A model generated the notes under the pieces. It searched no databases and had not been told where the DNA came from. It saw only the letters and a program-made list of their open reading frames with translations. The position numbers and the translations under genes are program-made. Source: Belliella kenyensis (GTDB taxonomy: Bacteria; Bacteroidota; Bacteroidia; Cytophagales; Cyclobacteriaceae). Taken from it: a stretch of DNA of 64,000 nucleotides. The stretch lies in NCBI RefSeq assembly GCF_022549675.1, contig NZ_JAKZGR010000002.1:1-64000 (forward strand), read 5' to 3'. Positions 15,501 to 24,804 of the stretch are shown here, one piece after another; position 1 is the stretch's first letter, and every line of letters begins with the position of its first letter.

Positions 15501-18126
15501 AGATCAGTTGTGTTTGGATCCAGAAAATGGGGCTGAAGGACTTTTTGAAGGAGCGGGAGAACCAGATATAGACAGCTATTTTTGGACTGTAGTTCATGAG
15601 GATGGTGAAGTAGAGCAGGATAATTTCGGTGGGCCTGGAGAGGATTTTCAGAATTACACACATATTTTTCAAAGAGGAGGTTTGTATACTGTCACTTTGG
15701 TGGTAGATCGATGTACTGAAGAGGGATATTACAATGAGGAAAATAGTATTCAAGTGAGAGTAATTGCTCCTCCTCCAATTACACTAGAGAGCAATGTGAT
15801 TTTGTGTGTCGGAAATCCTGTGACTTTGACAGCAATAGATGGATATGATCCTGTTGAGGGTTTATATGATTTCGATTGGAGGAATGCGGCTGGTTTTCAG
15901 ATCGGCGACGAGAACTCAAACAGTATTATTGTAGAGGAAGAAAGTATCTATACCGTTACTGTATCCTTTAGAAGACCAGAAGGTATAGCTGATGAAGAAG
16001 AATTCGATTCCTGTTCTGCTGTAGGTTCCATCTTTGTAGGTCCTGCTTTTGAATTTGAGTTGACACAGTCTACAGATGAAGTTTGCTTTGATGGGACCAC
16101 AGTCCTCTTTGCCCCAGATACCCCAATAGCAGGTGAGTGGTTTTATCAGAGAGCAGGTGATCCAGAGAGGGTTCCATTCCCGGTTGGACAAGCCTTTGAG
16201 TTAGAAGTTCAGCCATCATCAGATTTGCCATCTCCTGGTCAGTATGAGATTATTTTTGTGACAGAAGATCCAATAGTTGAGGGTTGTTTGATAGAGAAAA
16301 TACTAGAATTGGAAGTGTTTCCTAGACCCGATTTCGAAATAGTACTTTTGATACCAGAGACGGAATGTGGTGTAGATGAGGGGAGTTTTGAGGTTACTGT
16401 TCTGGTAGATCTTTCTACCATAGAAATTGTAGAACTTGGTGTTTTATTTACCGATATTTCAGCAAATGAAGTATTGCCTGTGTTCGAAAATCTTCCTCCC
16501 GGTAATTATACAATTCGAGGCAGGACGCCCTTTGGTTGTCAATTCTCTCGAACCATCTCTATAATGAATACCAACCCCATAGAAGCCTTGGAAAATGTCA
16601 CACTTTCATCTACTGATGAAACTTGTGGGGATAATGAAATTCTTCCTGGTACCATCACAATTACCTTAGAAAATGAGCCTACTGAAAATTTCAGCTATTC
16701 AATCACTCGTCAGGGTGATGGATTGAATCTAACTGGGGAAATCGAAGGGCAAGTTACAGTTATCACAGGTGTGCGTGGTGGTAGATATGAAGTACAAGTA
16801 GAAGATGAAAATGGCTGTGCTGTACCAGTAGGAGGAATTGTTGTAGAGCGCAGGTTGTTGGCAGACTTCTATATTCCTTCAAGCGTGATTGGATGTGAAG
16901 CCTTTGAGCTTACGGTATTCACACAACAGGATCTGATTTTTTCGGTAACTGATCCATCAGGTGTATCATTGTCTCCTGATAGCGAAGGAGTTTATTTGTT
17001 AACTGAATCTGGTGAATACACAGTATTAGGTGAAGACCCGACAGGAGAAATATGCTCAAGTGAACGAAGGGTCAATGTCATAATAAATGATGCTATCCTA
17101 TTTGAATTGTCTGACCCTCAAGTCGATTGTAATACAGGGGTTGCCTACGAAGCATTGCTAGACGGAACAGATGCATCGGAAGTATTTTTCATTTGGAGAA
17201 ATTTTGATGGAGCAGTAGTGGGCAGGGGGCAGATATTTTCACCAATAGCACCTGGTGAATATAGCTTAGATGTACAGCCAAGAATAGGAAGTAATTGCCC
17301 TACTCCTGTAATTTCATTCACAGTTGAGGATTTTGAGAATAGTCTAGAATATGAACTGGAAGTGTTGCCATTCTGCTCAGAGGATGTGTTTACTTTGATC
17401 ACTCTCAATGGTGATTTTGAGAACATAAGCATCTCTTGGTATAGAATAATAGGTTCTGACAGGATGCAGCTCACAGAATTTGATGATCAATTGGAGATTA
17501 CTGTCTTAGAGGATGGAGTGTATGAGGTGGAAATTCGTAACTCTTTTGATTGCATTATAGGAAGTGAGCAAATTTCCATTAGGCAATCAGATATAGAAGC
17601 TCCAGTATTGGAGCCTAGCTATACGATTTGTGAGTTGGAGAATATCTTGCAGGAAATTGTTGCAGGTCAGTACGAAAGCTATGCTTGGTACATAGAAGGT
17701 GAAGAAGGCCCACTTTCGGTTGAGCCTACTTTTACCCCAACTCAAGCGGGAAGCTATAGGCTTGTAGTATTTGATGAAATAGGGTGTGAAGAAGAGGTTA
17801 CCTTCGAGGTTGTAGATGATTGTGATATCACCATTCGCTTTCCAAATGCGATGATTCCAAGCGATCCCAGCAAGCAGTTTGTGGTTTACACTAGCGATTT
17901 TGTAGATGAACTTGCTGTTTTTATTTACAATCGCTGGGGAGAGTTGATTTTCTATTGTGAGGAAACTAATCTACCAGGTGATACTACTACTGGATATTGT
18001 CCTTGGGATGGAAAAGTTAATGGAGTTTCGGTGCCGATTGGAACATATCCAGTAGTTGTGAGGTTTAGAAGTAATAATCAGAATGTCACAAAGACACTCA
18101 AAGATGCCATTTTAGTAATAGAATAG
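12583..18126 (+). CDS. Giant T9SS type B-sorted surface protein with PKD domains
   Basis: An 1847-residue secreted protein. It has a signal peptide (to about residue 32), then a first region with propeller-like strands starting NNEWIFGYCG (about 36-400), a PKD-like domain (about 400-490), a glycine-rich linker (about 512-535), and a second, related propeller-like region opening NNIWYFGDGAG (about 595-960). A PKD domain near 970-1050 and further Ig-like modules follow. The last 90 residues (FPNAMIPSD, FIYNRWGELIF, WDGKVNG, PIGTYPVVVRF) form the gliding-motility C-terminal domain used for type B sorting through the type IX system. It is divergent from its likely PorP/SprF partner. Composition is acidic, typical of surface adhesins; its ligand is unknown. 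Confidence 0.9.
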   Translation: MKSLLNNIKFLKFFREIGLIFCLLLPFASFSQGVNNNEWIFGYCGASESNNYLSFGRGGEPIVRTLSGAILVGENNNAVAVDPLSGNIIFYSNGELIYNYDNAPIQGAPNGINGNSNSRQQVAIGLLDYEPDGDRLFYTFYISSAGQLQYAVIDMNASGQAIANQPPLGEVTVFDQVIGPASGAIAVVKSAQSPSYLISFSGGSLISRRIEDTQGDFTNTDDINISFTPKAIIFNEETGQMILIPEENEENLIVIDFDTSGGTFGAVSAISQSAGVDPIEGVSYSPDGAFIYFSRGDQLFRIPTSDLDAAPTLIPIENDVFRIYDVKLGPDGRLYYIYEEVEGGPQLLGRVDNPNEEELEELEINEDPFNGVDFCGRVFPQFAPNADIDAQVNFTWQPEEPCSNNPVQLTSNITPQNYRPISFEWSFDPELTDEDGEPIDVDFNQEHLLLPAEATSGESVTATLVVTFADGTTREVTNTITLSPNDLQANFTPQDTTLCEPCLDLMPLLEAQQGGGQDGGQGPGVGGPGGGGGGEFEYFWSNKRDEGWGPEAANEVCDPGLYWVLVREQGSTCYAYATIRIRIWGEEDQSNNIWYFGDGAGMDFNPDPDDPDGPMPRPVTHPQNIPAGTTTISDETGQVLFYTDGSTVWDLNGNVMQNGQDIGGSNQASEGVIAIPIPQEETMFYLFTTSTAADGGSQVKYSLVDIKAENPTGVGNVVTKDNFLFSPATQHSAALTAGDNTWVLFHELGNNTFRAYQVGALGIGSPVFSSVGSTHGFNTGVGSMKFSPDGTKIAVTIQDGACSRLELFDFDQSSGQLTEYALLDLGCNNDAIYGVEFSNDSDRVYVSYTGNGGRVEEFIIQSPSSEDEGDDCGSCLENANSSAERAACIIDSRNDLGINGPIGAIQMGPLGDIYVARPGQSYLGTIRPGSNCASSIGTTEGFLLAPGTSSNLGLPSFVQQSGSSIPEPAISGPDQLCLDPENGAEGLFEGAGEPDIDSYFWTVVHEDGEVEQDNFGGPGEDFQNYTHIFQRGGLYTVTLVVDRCTEEGYYNEENSIQVRVIAPPPITLESNVILCVGNPVTLTAIDGYDPVEGLYDFDWRNAAGFQIGDENSNSIIVEEESIYTVTVSFRRPEGIADEEEFDSCSAVGSIFVGPAFEFELTQSTDEVCFDGTTVLFAPDTPIAGEWFYQRAGDPERVPFPVGQAFELEVQPSSDLPSPGQYEIIFVTEDPIVEGCLIEKILELEVFPRPDFEIVLLIPETECGVDEGSFEVTVLVDLSTIEIVELGVLFTDISANEVLPVFENLPPGNYTIRGRTPFGCQFSRTISIMNTNPIEALENVTLSSTDETCGDNEILPGTITITLENEPTENFSYSITRQGDGLNLTGEIEGQVTVITGVRGGRYEVQVEDENGCAVPVGGIVVERRLLADFYIPSSVIGCEAFELTVFTQQDLIFSVTDPSGVSLSPDSEGVYLLTESGEYTVLGEDPTGEICSSERRVNVIINDAILFELSDPQVDCNTGVAYEALLDGTDASEVFFIWRNFDGAVVGRGQIFSPIAPGEYSLDVQPRIGSNCPTPVISFTVEDFENSLEYELEVLPFCSEDVFTLITLNGDFENISISWYRIIGSDRMQLTEFDDQLEITVLEDGVYEVEIRNSFDCIIGSEQISIRQSDIEAPVLEPSYTICELENILQEIVAGQYESYAWYIEGEEGPLSVEPTFTPTQAGSYRLVVFDEIGCEEEVTFEVVDDCDITIRFPNAMIPSDPSKQFVVYTSDFVDELAVFIYNRWGELIFYCEETNLPGDTTTGYCPWDGKVNGVSVPIGTYPVVVRFRSNNQNVTKTLKDAILVIE

Positions 18127-18135
18127 TTTAAAAAT

Positions 18136-18879
18136 ATGATCACATTGATTTCACCAGCAAAGACGCTGGATTTAAGCTCGTCGGATGTTTCAGTGTATAC
18201 ACAGCCGGATTTCCAGAAGGAGACTTTTGAACTCGTCTCAATCATGAAGAAAAAAACCTCTGATGAGATTCGCCAACTCATGGGGGTGAGTGAAAATATA
18301 GCAACGTTGAATGAAAAGCGCTACAAAGAGTTCAAAAAATCCTTTGATCCGGATAATGCAAAACAAGCAATTCTTGCATTTAAAGGGGATGTATATACCA
18401 AAATTGATGTCGATAATTATAGTGAAGCTGATTTTGAGTTCGCTCAGCAGCATTTGCGAATATTGTCTGGGCTCTATGGATTATTGAAGCCTATGGATTT
18501 GATTCAAGCCTATAGGCTTGAGATGGGGATCAAGCTTGAGAATAAAAAGGGGAAAAATTTGTATGAATTTTGGGGTACAAGAATAGCCAAAGCTATCAAT
18601 GAGGTCGCTCAGTCTACACCTATAATAAATCTAGCTTCAATAGAGTATTTCAAAGCAGTGGATCAAAAGGTGCTTCAATCGAATGTGGTGACACCAACTT
18701 TTCAAGAATTCAAAAATGGTAAATATCAAGTGGTTGGATTTTTTGCGAAGCAAGCAAGAGGATTAATGACTGATTATATTATTAAAAATAGGATCAATGA
18801 TCCTGAGGGTTTGAAAACCTTTAATGAAGCAGGATATGAGCTTCATGGAGATGGTTCAGAGTGGAGGTTTGTGAGGTAA
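18136..18879 (+). CDS. yaaA: Peroxide stress protein YaaA
   Basis: A 247-residue protein of the YaaA/UPF0246 (DUF328) family. Hallmarks are MITLISPAKTLD at the start, FKGDVYTKID, HLRILSGLYGLLKPMD, and FFAKQARGLMTDYIIKN near the end. In E. coli YaaA limits free iron and damage under peroxide stress and binds DNA. It starts nine bases after the surface-protein gene, but the two are probably linked only by position. Confidence 0.95.
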   Translation: MITLISPAKTLDLSSSDVSVYTQPDFQKETFELVSIMKKKTSDEIRQLMGVSENIATLNEKRYKEFKKSFDPDNAKQAILAFKGDVYTKIDVDNYSEADFEFAQQHLRILSGLYGLLKPMDLIQAYRLEMGIKLENKKGKNLYEFWGTRIAKAINEVAQSTPIINLASIEYFKAVDQKVLQSNVVTPTFQEFKNGKYQVVGFFAKQARGLMTDYIIKNRINDPEGLKTFNEAGYELHGDGSEWRFVR

Positions 18880-18883
18880 TAGC

Positions 18884-18920
18884 AAAAAAAGGGGCTAGCA
18901 AAATCACTAGCCCCCTTTTT
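18884..18920. terminator. Bidirectional terminator between yaaA and clpC
   Basis: GGGGCTAG (18891-18898) and CTAGCCCC (18907-18914) form a strong stem flanked by seven As on one side and a T tract on the other, so it can stop transcripts from both convergent genes. Confidence 0.92.
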
Positions 18921-18936
18921 AATCTATCACAAAAGC

Positions 18937-21465
18937 CTACTCGGCTTTTTCTTTCTTTTGTACCTTGATCTCCAGAGCTTCTCCTTCACCAGGATAATCT
19001 GCTAGAATCACATCACCTTCTGAAAGTTCTCCTTTTAGAATTTCTTCCGCTAGAGAGTCTTCAAGATATTTTTGTATTGCTCTGTTGAGAGGTCTTGCAC
19101 CATATTGCTGATCATATCCTTTCTCCGCCAAGAAATCTTTTGCTTTGTCAGATAACTCTATATTGTAACCCAAATCAGTAATTCTGCTGAATAATTTACC
19201 TAGGCTGATGTCAATGATCTGATGGATATGTGATTTCTCAAGAGAATTGAATACAACTACATCATCGAGTCTATTGAGGAACTCTGGGCTGAAAGCTTTT
19301 TTCAAAGCACTTTGAATGGTAGATTTCATGATATCATCCAAGTTCTCTTGTTTTGCTTTGTTGGCAAAGCCAATTCCTGCACCAAAATCCTTTAGATCTC
19401 TAACGCCGATGTTGGAGGTCATGATAATTATCGTATTTCTGAAATCGACTCTTCTACCAAGTCCATCCGTAAGTATTCCGTCATCCAATACTTGTAGTAG
19501 GATATTGAATACATCAGGGTGAGCTTTTTCAATCTCATCAAGCAAAACTACTGAATACGGCTTTCGTCTTACCTTTTCTGTAAGCTGTCCACCTTCTTCA
19601 TAGCCGACATATCCTGGAGGTGCTCCTACGAGCCTAGATACGGAGAATTTCTCCATATACTCGGACATGTCTATCCTTACCAAAGAATCCTCTTTATCAA
19701 ATAGGTAAGTCGCTAACATTTTCGCCAATTCAGTTTTTCCAACACCAGTAGGGCCTAAGAATATGAAAGAACCAATCGGTTTTTTGGGATCTTTCAGGCC
19801 TACTCTAGTTCTTTGGATGGCTTTAGTCAGCTTTTTGATAGCATCGTCTTGCCCGATTACTTTGCCTTTGAGCTCATCAGTCATACTAAGAAGTTTAGCT
19901 CCCTCTTTTTGAGCGATTCTCTTAGCTGGAATGCCAGTCATCATAGCGATTACTTCTGCGACATTATCTTCTTCTACTTTGTATCGCTTAGACTTGCTTT
20001 CCTCTTCCCACTTCACTTTGGCATTTTCAAGTTGCTCGAGTAGTTTTTTCTCCTTATCTCTAAGTTGAGCTGCCTCTTCATATTTCTGACTTTTTACAAC
20101 TCTGTTTTTTTCTATTTTGATTTGCTCTACTTCTTCTTCGAGTTTTAAGATTTCCTCTGGAACGTGGATATTGTTGATGTGAACTCTAGCACCAGCCTCA
20201 TCTAAGATGTCTATGGCCTTGTCTGGTAAGAACCTGTCAGATATATATCTGTCAGAGAGTTTTACACAGGCTTCAATTGCTTCTGGAGAGTAGATTACAT
20301 TGTGATGATCTTCGTATTTGTCCTTGATGTTGTTCAAGATTTGTACAGTCTCTTCTGGCGTGGTAGCATCTACCATTACCATCTGGAATCTCCTAGCAAG
20401 TGCACCATCTTTTTCTATATACTGTCTGTATTCGTCGAGTGTGGTAGCACCTATACATTGGATCTCTCCTCTGGCAAGAGCAGGCTTGAACATATTCGAA
20501 GCATCGAGTGAACCACTCGCTCCTCCGGCACCTACGATCGTGTGAAGCTCATCAATAAAGAGGATGACATTTGGTGATTTTTCCAACTCGTTCATGACTG
20601 CTTTCATCCGTTCTTCAAACTGACCTCTATATTTAGTGCCAGCTACAAGCGAAGCCAAGTCCAAAGTCACCACCCGTTTGTTGAAAAGTACTCTAGAAAC
20701 TTTTTTCTGAACTATTCTTAAGGCAAGACCTTCAGCAATGGCAGTTTTACCAACACCTGGTTCACCTATGAGGATAGGGTTATTCTTTTTTCTCCTTGAC
20801 AGAATTTGCGCTACCCTTTCGATCTCTTTTTCTCTACCTATGATTGGGTCTAGCTTATCTTCCTCGGCCATTTTGGTCAGATCTCTTCCAAAGTTGTCTA
20901 ATACTGGCGTACGGGATTTCTCAGTACCTGGCTTAGATGCTCCTTGAGATCCGCTTCCCGAAGAACCAAACAACTTGCTGTTGTCTTCATCCGGATCATC
21001 GGCCTCTGCTCTTGATCTTGGATTGGAGTCAGTTTGAAACTCTAGCATCTCTTTGACTGCATCATAATTCGTGTCAAATTTCTGCAATATTTGAGTAGCG
21101 ATATTATCTTCGTCTCTTAAGATAGATAAAAGCAGATGCTCCGTGCCTATCAAAGCGCTTTTGAAGATTTTGGCCTCCAAATAAGTGATTTTTAATACTT
21201 TTTCAGATTGTCTTGTCAATGGTATATTGGCAAGATTTTTCACGTTATGGGTTGCAGTACCTTTGACGGCACGCTCCACCGAATTCCGAAGTTCATCCAA
21301 TGGAACTCCAAGTTTTTTCAGTATGGAAACAGCCACTCCTTCCCCCTCTCGAATCATCCCCAACAAGAGGTGCTCTGTACCAATGTAATCATGACCTAGA
21401 CGCAAAGCTTCTTCGCGACTTAGGGAGATCACCTCTTTGACTCTGTTTGAAAATTTTGCTTCCAT
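18937..21465 (-). CDS. clpC: ATP-dependent Clp protease ATPase subunit ClpC
   Basis: An 842-residue AAA+ unfoldase that feeds substrates to ClpP. Order: two N-terminal Clp_N repeats (1-145, with GTEHLLLG in each), an acidic/serine linker, AAA-1 with GEPGVGKT (about 234-241) and Walker B FIDELHT, a UVR-type coiled middle region (about 430-490), AAA-2 with GPTGVGKT (about 570-577) and [12 protein letters not shown], and a C-terminal D2-small domain. The start ATG is preceded by an AGGA-type ribosome site eight bases upstream. Confidence 0.97.
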   Translation of the reverse strand: MEAKFSNRVKEVISLSREEALRLGHDYIGTEHLLLGMIREGEGVAVSILKKLGVPLDELRNSVERAVKGTATHNVKNLANIPLTRQSEKVLKITYLEAKIFKSALIGTEHLLLSILRDEDNIATQILQKFDTNYDAVKEMLEFQTDSNPRSRAEADDPDEDNSKLFGSSGSGSQGASKPGTEKSRTPVLDNFGRDLTKMAEEDKLDPIIGREKEIERVAQILSRRKKNNPILIGEPGVGKTAIAEGLALRIVQKKVSRVLFNKRVVTLDLASLVAGTKYRGQFEERMKAVMNELEKSPNVILFIDELHTIVGAGGASGSLDASNMFKPALARGEIQCIGATTLDEYRQYIEKDGALARRFQMVMVDATTPEETVQILNNIKDKYEDHHNVIYSPEAIEACVKLSDRYISDRFLPDKAIDILDEAGARVHINNIHVPEEILKLEEEVEQIKIEKNRVVKSQKYEEAAQLRDKEKKLLEQLENAKVKWEEESKSKRYKVEEDNVAEVIAMMTGIPAKRIAQKEGAKLLSMTDELKGKVIGQDDAIKKLTKAIQRTRVGLKDPKKPIGSFIFLGPTGVGKTELAKMLATYLFDKEDSLVRIDMSEYMEKFSVSRLVGAPPGYVGYEEGGQLTEKVRRKPYSVVLLDEIEKAHPDVFNILLQVLDDGILTDGLGRRVDFRNTIIIMTSNIGVRDLKDFGAGIGFANKAKQENLDDIMKSTIQSALKKAFSPEFLNRLDDVVVFNSLEKSHIHQIIDISLGKLFSRITDLGYNIELSDKAKDFLAEKGYDQQYGARPLNRAIQKYLEDSLAEEILKGELSEGDVILADYPGEGEALEIKVQKKEKAE

Positions 21466-21545
21466 TTATATCCTTTCTAAATGATTTGAAATCTATTCTA
21501 ATGATACCGAATTTGTTTTAAAAACACAATCCTTTCATATATTGT

Positions 21546-22166
21546 TCATTGTTTTTTTTGTGATTGGTTCAGAATGTTTGCGGTTTCTGGTCCCATACAA
21601 AACAATAAATCGATGATACTTAAATTTGGTACAAAGTCTAAGCCAAATAGCTGCTGGTAGGGTACTGGGCTATAGATGTTTCTACATTCAAACGATTTTT
21701 TGGTCTGGATTACGCCTCTGAAATCGTTAAATTCTTTTAAATCGTCTGAATAATCAAGTATTTGTAATTTTGTCTTGCTTTGAATCATTTTGAGACAAAC
21801 TGTCAGTAGGGCGTGGTTGAAATCTGCTAATAAGTCCCATTTTTGATTGTACACTGGTTCGAAATAAGGAAAGTAGAATTCAAAATACGGTGCCTTTCCA
21901 TAAGCACTTTGAATACCCCTCAGATGTACATTTTTCCATTTTTGACTATTATCTATCCTGATTTGACTTGATTTTACCTTTTTGTTTCCACCTATTACTG
22001 GTATACTCAAGGTTTCTACTTTGTTTGCAAGTCTAATTTGTGTTCTGTTTCTGTATGTCTGTTTTTGATAATCTTCTTCTATATCTAAATACACTATATC
22101 GTAGTCTTGAATCGCCACGAAGTATTCTAGCGCGGGAAGATGATATAATTCAGTGATTATTGCCAT
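21546..22166 (-). CDS. WbqC family protein
   Basis: A 206-residue protein matching the WbqC family: an N-terminal ELYHLPALEYF, TYRNRTQI, LSIPV and a central KNVHLRGIQSAYGKAPYFEFYFP. In other bacteria WbqC-like proteins lie in surface polysaccharide loci, but the biochemical role is not settled. The ATG at 22166 is preferred over the longer frame at 22202, which would overlap the upstream gene; it starts 19 bases after the stop of the threonylcarbamoyl-AMP synthase gene, so they are probably co-transcribed. Confidence 0.85.
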   Translation of the reverse strand: MAIITELYHLPALEYFVAIQDYDIVYLDIEEDYQKQTYRNRTQIRLANKVETLSIPVIGGNKKVKSSQIRIDNSQKWKNVHLRGIQSAYGKAPYFEFYFPYFEPVYNQKWDLLADFNHALLTVCLKMIQSKTKLQILDYSDDLKEFNDFRGVIQTKKSFECRNIYSPVPYQQLFGLDFVPNLSIIDLLFCMGPETANILNQSQKKQ

Positions 22167-22185
22167 GTATTTCACATTTATGCAA

Positions 22186-22815
22186 TTAAATAATAGCGTC
22201 AATATCTCCCAAACCTTCTCTGACTACTACAATTTCTTCACCGCTACAATCTACTATAGTAGAGCCTACATTGTTGCCATATCCACCATCAATGACTATG
22301 TCTACCAGGTTTTCATATTTTTCAAAGATCAATTCAGGATCTGTACTATACTCGATGACGTCGTCTTCATCTCGGATAGATGTGGTCAAAATAGGTTGAC
22401 CTAATTCCTTTACCAACATACGAGGAATATTGTGGTCGGGGACTCTGATTCCTACTGTTTTTTTATTACTATTAAGAATTTTTGGGACTGAGGTATTTGC
22501 TTCCAAAATGAATGTAAATGGCCCTGGAAGTGCTTTTTTCATCATTTTGAAAACAGGTGTATTTAGTGCTCTTGTATACTCAGAGATGTTGCTCAAGTCA
22601 TAACATATAAACGAGAAATTATGCTTCTTTGGTTTGATTCCTTTGATTTGACAGATACGCTCTACTGCTCGTTGGTTGTGGATGTCGCAACCCATTCCAT
22701 ATACTGTATCTGTGGGATAAATAATGACAGCACCGTTTTTGAGGGCATTGACAATGTAATCTATTTTTTTGATCTCGGGATTTTCTGGATATAATTTAAT
22801 AAGTTCAGCAGGCAT
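22186..22815 (-). CDS. tsaC: L-threonylcarbamoyladenylate synthase (Sua5/YciO/YrdC)
   Basis: A 209-residue enzyme that makes threonylcarbamoyl-AMP, the donor for the t6A modification of tRNAs. Seen: the N-terminal [17 protein letters not shown], then [20 protein letters not shown], the ligand pocket [11 protein letters not shown], and [11 protein letters not shown]. It lacks the C-terminal Sua5 domain, so it belongs to the short YrdC/YciO group. It could be a YciO-like relative rather than the main synthase. Confidence 0.88.
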   Translation of the reverse strand: MPAELIKLYPENPEIKKIDYIVNALKNGAVIIYPTDTVYGMGCDIHNQRAVERICQIKGIKPKKHNFSFICYDLSNISEYTRALNTPVFKMMKKALPGPFTFILEANTSVPKILNSNKKTVGIRVPDHNIPRMLVKELGQPILTTSIRDEDDVIEYSTDPELIFEKYENLVDIVIDGGYGNNVGSTIVDCSGEEIVVVREGLGDIDAII

Positions 22816-22853
22816 GGTTGGTTTAATTTAGATTTGAATATTCAACTGATTTG

Positions 22854-23267
22854 TTAGGATATTTCCTGAATCGATTTATGGTTCATTAATTGATTCAAGA
22901 TGGGGATATCAGCTTCAGACCAGTCAAGGGTGTCCAATTCAGCTGGTCGTAACCATTGTGCTGATCTGTGCTCTTTAAGTGATAATTCCCCTTCAATATA
23001 GCGACAAATAAATGGAATTAGTTCAATTTTTAGATTTTCTCCAATCTGATGAGTATTCTTATTTAAAATTGTCAAGGTCTCAATTTTAAGATTCAACTCT
23101 TCAAGAATTTCACGTTTAATACATTCTTCCAAGCTTTCATGATTTTCTAATTTACCTCCTGGAAACTCCCATTTCAAAGGATTAGACATATATTCGCTTC
23201 TTTGAGCTACAAGAATTTTTTCTTGATGTATAATTATGGCACAAGTAACTTTGATGGTTCTGAACAT
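22854..23267 (-). CDS. Nudix hydrolase, (deoxy)nucleotide pyrophosphohydrolase
   Basis: A 137-residue MutT-like enzyme. The Nudix box appears as GGKLENHESLEECIKREILEEL with the expected glycine, glutamates and arginine, although the final glycine position is Asn. The start AIIIHQEKILVAQRS and the early WEFPGG are typical of the group that removes oxidised dNTPs such as 8-oxo-dGTP. It is divergent from mltG. Confidence 0.88.
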   Translation of the reverse strand: MFRTIKVTCAIIIHQEKILVAQRSEYMSNPLKWEFPGGKLENHESLEECIKREILEELNLKIETLTILNKNTHQIGENLKIELIPFICRYIEGELSLKEHRSAQWLRPAELDTLDWSEADIPILNQLMNHKSIQEIS

Positions 23268-23306
23268 GAAAATTAGAAATTGAAAAATTCGCTAAACAAA
23301 ATTCCC

Positions 23307-23314
23307 TATTTTTG
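23307..23314 (+). promoter_or_regulatory. Candidate -7 element for mltG
   Basis: TATTTTTG fits TAnnTTTG and lies 29 bases before the mltG start. A TTG at 23280-23282 is four to five bases farther away than the usual spacing, so support is partial. Confidence 0.4.
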
Positions 23315-23343
23315 CGCTTTATCAAAGAGAATTTATAAAAAAT

Positions 23344-24387
23344 ATGTTTGAAGATAAAAAAACGAAGTACTACCTCATCGGAGTGATTACTTTCTCTGTA
23401 TTGCTGACATCGTTGTCGTTTTATTTCTATCAGGCATTTTTTAGTCCCAATGCACTTTTGGAAAAGGATGAGCCGTATATGCTTCGGATACAAAGTCAGG
23501 CAAGTTTCAAGACAGTATCGGACAGCTTGTACAATGCTGAAGCAATTCATGATGTAATTACATTTAGTTTTGTTTCAAAGGTTTTGGGATATCAAGATCA
23601 AGTTAGGCCTGGACTTTATAAAATTGAACCAAGAATGAGTAATCTCAAAATAGTGAAGTTACTTAGGTCTGGTTCTCAAACACCAGTAAGACTAACTTTC
23701 AATAATATCAGGACGAAGGAGGATTTAGCAGAAAAGATCACTAAGAATTTGGAAATGGAGGAAAGTGATTTTATGAATTTGTTGATGGATTCTGTGAACA
23801 TAAGAAAATTTGGGTTTGAAGCGGAGACGATTATGGCCATGTTTATCCCAAATACTTATGAGGTTTGGTGGAATACAAGTCCAGAAAATCTCTTTGATAA
23901 AATGCATAAGGAATACGAGAAGTTTTGGACCCCAGCAAGGGTACAAAAAGCGGAGTCACTTGGATTGAATCGCACTGAGGTGTCTACTTTAGCATCTATT
24001 GTGCAGGCAGAGACACAGAAATCTGATGAAAGAGCCAAAGTTGCAGGTGTTTATCTTAATAGGTTGAGAATTAACATGATGTTGCAGGCTGATCCGACGT
24101 TAGTATTTGCAACTGGTGATTTCAGTATCAAAAGAGTACTAAATATTCACAAAGAGTTAGATAGTCCTTATAATACCTATAAATATTTAGGGTTGCCTCC
24201 AGGGCCAATTAATTTACCGGAAATATCGGCCTTAGATGCTGTGTTGAATTATCAGGATCATGATTATCTTTATTTTTGTGCCAAAGATGATTTTTCTGGA
24301 TATCATGCGTTTGCCACCAACCTGAATGACCACCTGGTCAATGCCAGAAAGTATCAGCAGGCACTAAACCATGCAAAAATCAACTAA
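23344..24387 (+). CDS. mltG: Endolytic murein transglycosylase MltG
   Basis: A 347-residue membrane-anchored enzyme that cuts nascent peptidoglycan chains. It has one N-terminal membrane helix (about residues 12-32), a LysM-like part (RPGLYKIEPRMS), and the YceG domain with catalytic Glu223 in LASIVQAETQ, then YNTYKYLGLPPGPI and YFCAKDDFSGYHAFA. Length is typical. It overlaps or abuts the thioesterase gene that follows. Confidence 0.93.
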   Translation: MFEDKKTKYYLIGVITFSVLLTSLSFYFYQAFFSPNALLEKDEPYMLRIQSQASFKTVSDSLYNAEAIHDVITFSFVSKVLGYQDQVRPGLYKIEPRMSNLKIVKLLRSGSQTPVRLTFNNIRTKEDLAEKITKNLEMEESDFMNLLMDSVNIRKFGFEAETIMAMFIPNTYEVWWNTSPENLFDKMHKEYEKFWTPARVQKAESLGLNRTEVSTLASIVQAETQKSDERAKVAGVYLNRLRINMMLQADPTLVFATGDFSIKRVLNIHKELDSPYNTYKYLGLPPGPINLPEISALDAVLNYQDHDYLYFCAKDDFSGYHAFATNLNDHLVNARKYQQALNHAKIN

Positions 24388-24793
24388 AATGTTTGTTTCA
24401 GAAACACAAGTAAGGGTACGATACGCAGAGACAGATCAAATGGGATATGTGTATTATGGGAATTATGCCATGTATTTTGAAGTTGGCAGGGTAGAGGCAC
24501 TCAGGGCCGTTGGCTTTTCTTATAAACAAATGGAGGCTAATGGTATAATGATGCCTGTCCTAGAGCAAGAGACTAAATACCTTAGACCAGGTAAATATGA
24601 TGAGTTATTGACAATAAAAGTGAAGATTCCCTATTTGCCAAGCGCAAGGATCACTTTCGAATATGAGGTGTATAATGAAGAGATGGACTTGATTACAACA
24701 GGCAAAACTATTTTGACATTTCTGAAAACTGACACCCACAGGCCAAGTAGGCCGCCACAATATTTGTTGGATATTTTAAAACCATATTTTTAA
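24371..24793 (+). CDS. Acyl-CoA thioesterase, YbgC-like hotdog protein
   Basis: A 134-140-residue hotdog-fold thioesterase (4HBT). Seen: RVRYAETDQMGYVYYGNY, with the catalytic-type Asp in the ETDQMG stretch, then the helix MYFEVGRVEALRAVG. It probably hydrolyses acyl-CoA thioesters. Two starts are possible: ATG 24371, which overlaps mltG by 17 bases, and ATG 24389, one base after its stop; the second fits the family length slightly better. Confidence 0.88.
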   Translation: MQKSTKMFVSETQVRVRYAETDQMGYVYYGNYAMYFEVGRVEALRAVGFSYKQMEANGIMMPVLEQETKYLRPGKYDELLTIKVKIPYLPSARITFEYEVYNEEMDLITTGKTILTFLKTDTHRPSRPPQYLLDILKPYF

Positions 24794-24804
24794 ATTTAGA
24801 ACTT

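Noticed and set aside
14126-17474. Several open frames inside the giant surface-protein gene
   Set aside because: They are other-frame shadows within one uninterrupted 1847-codon gene.
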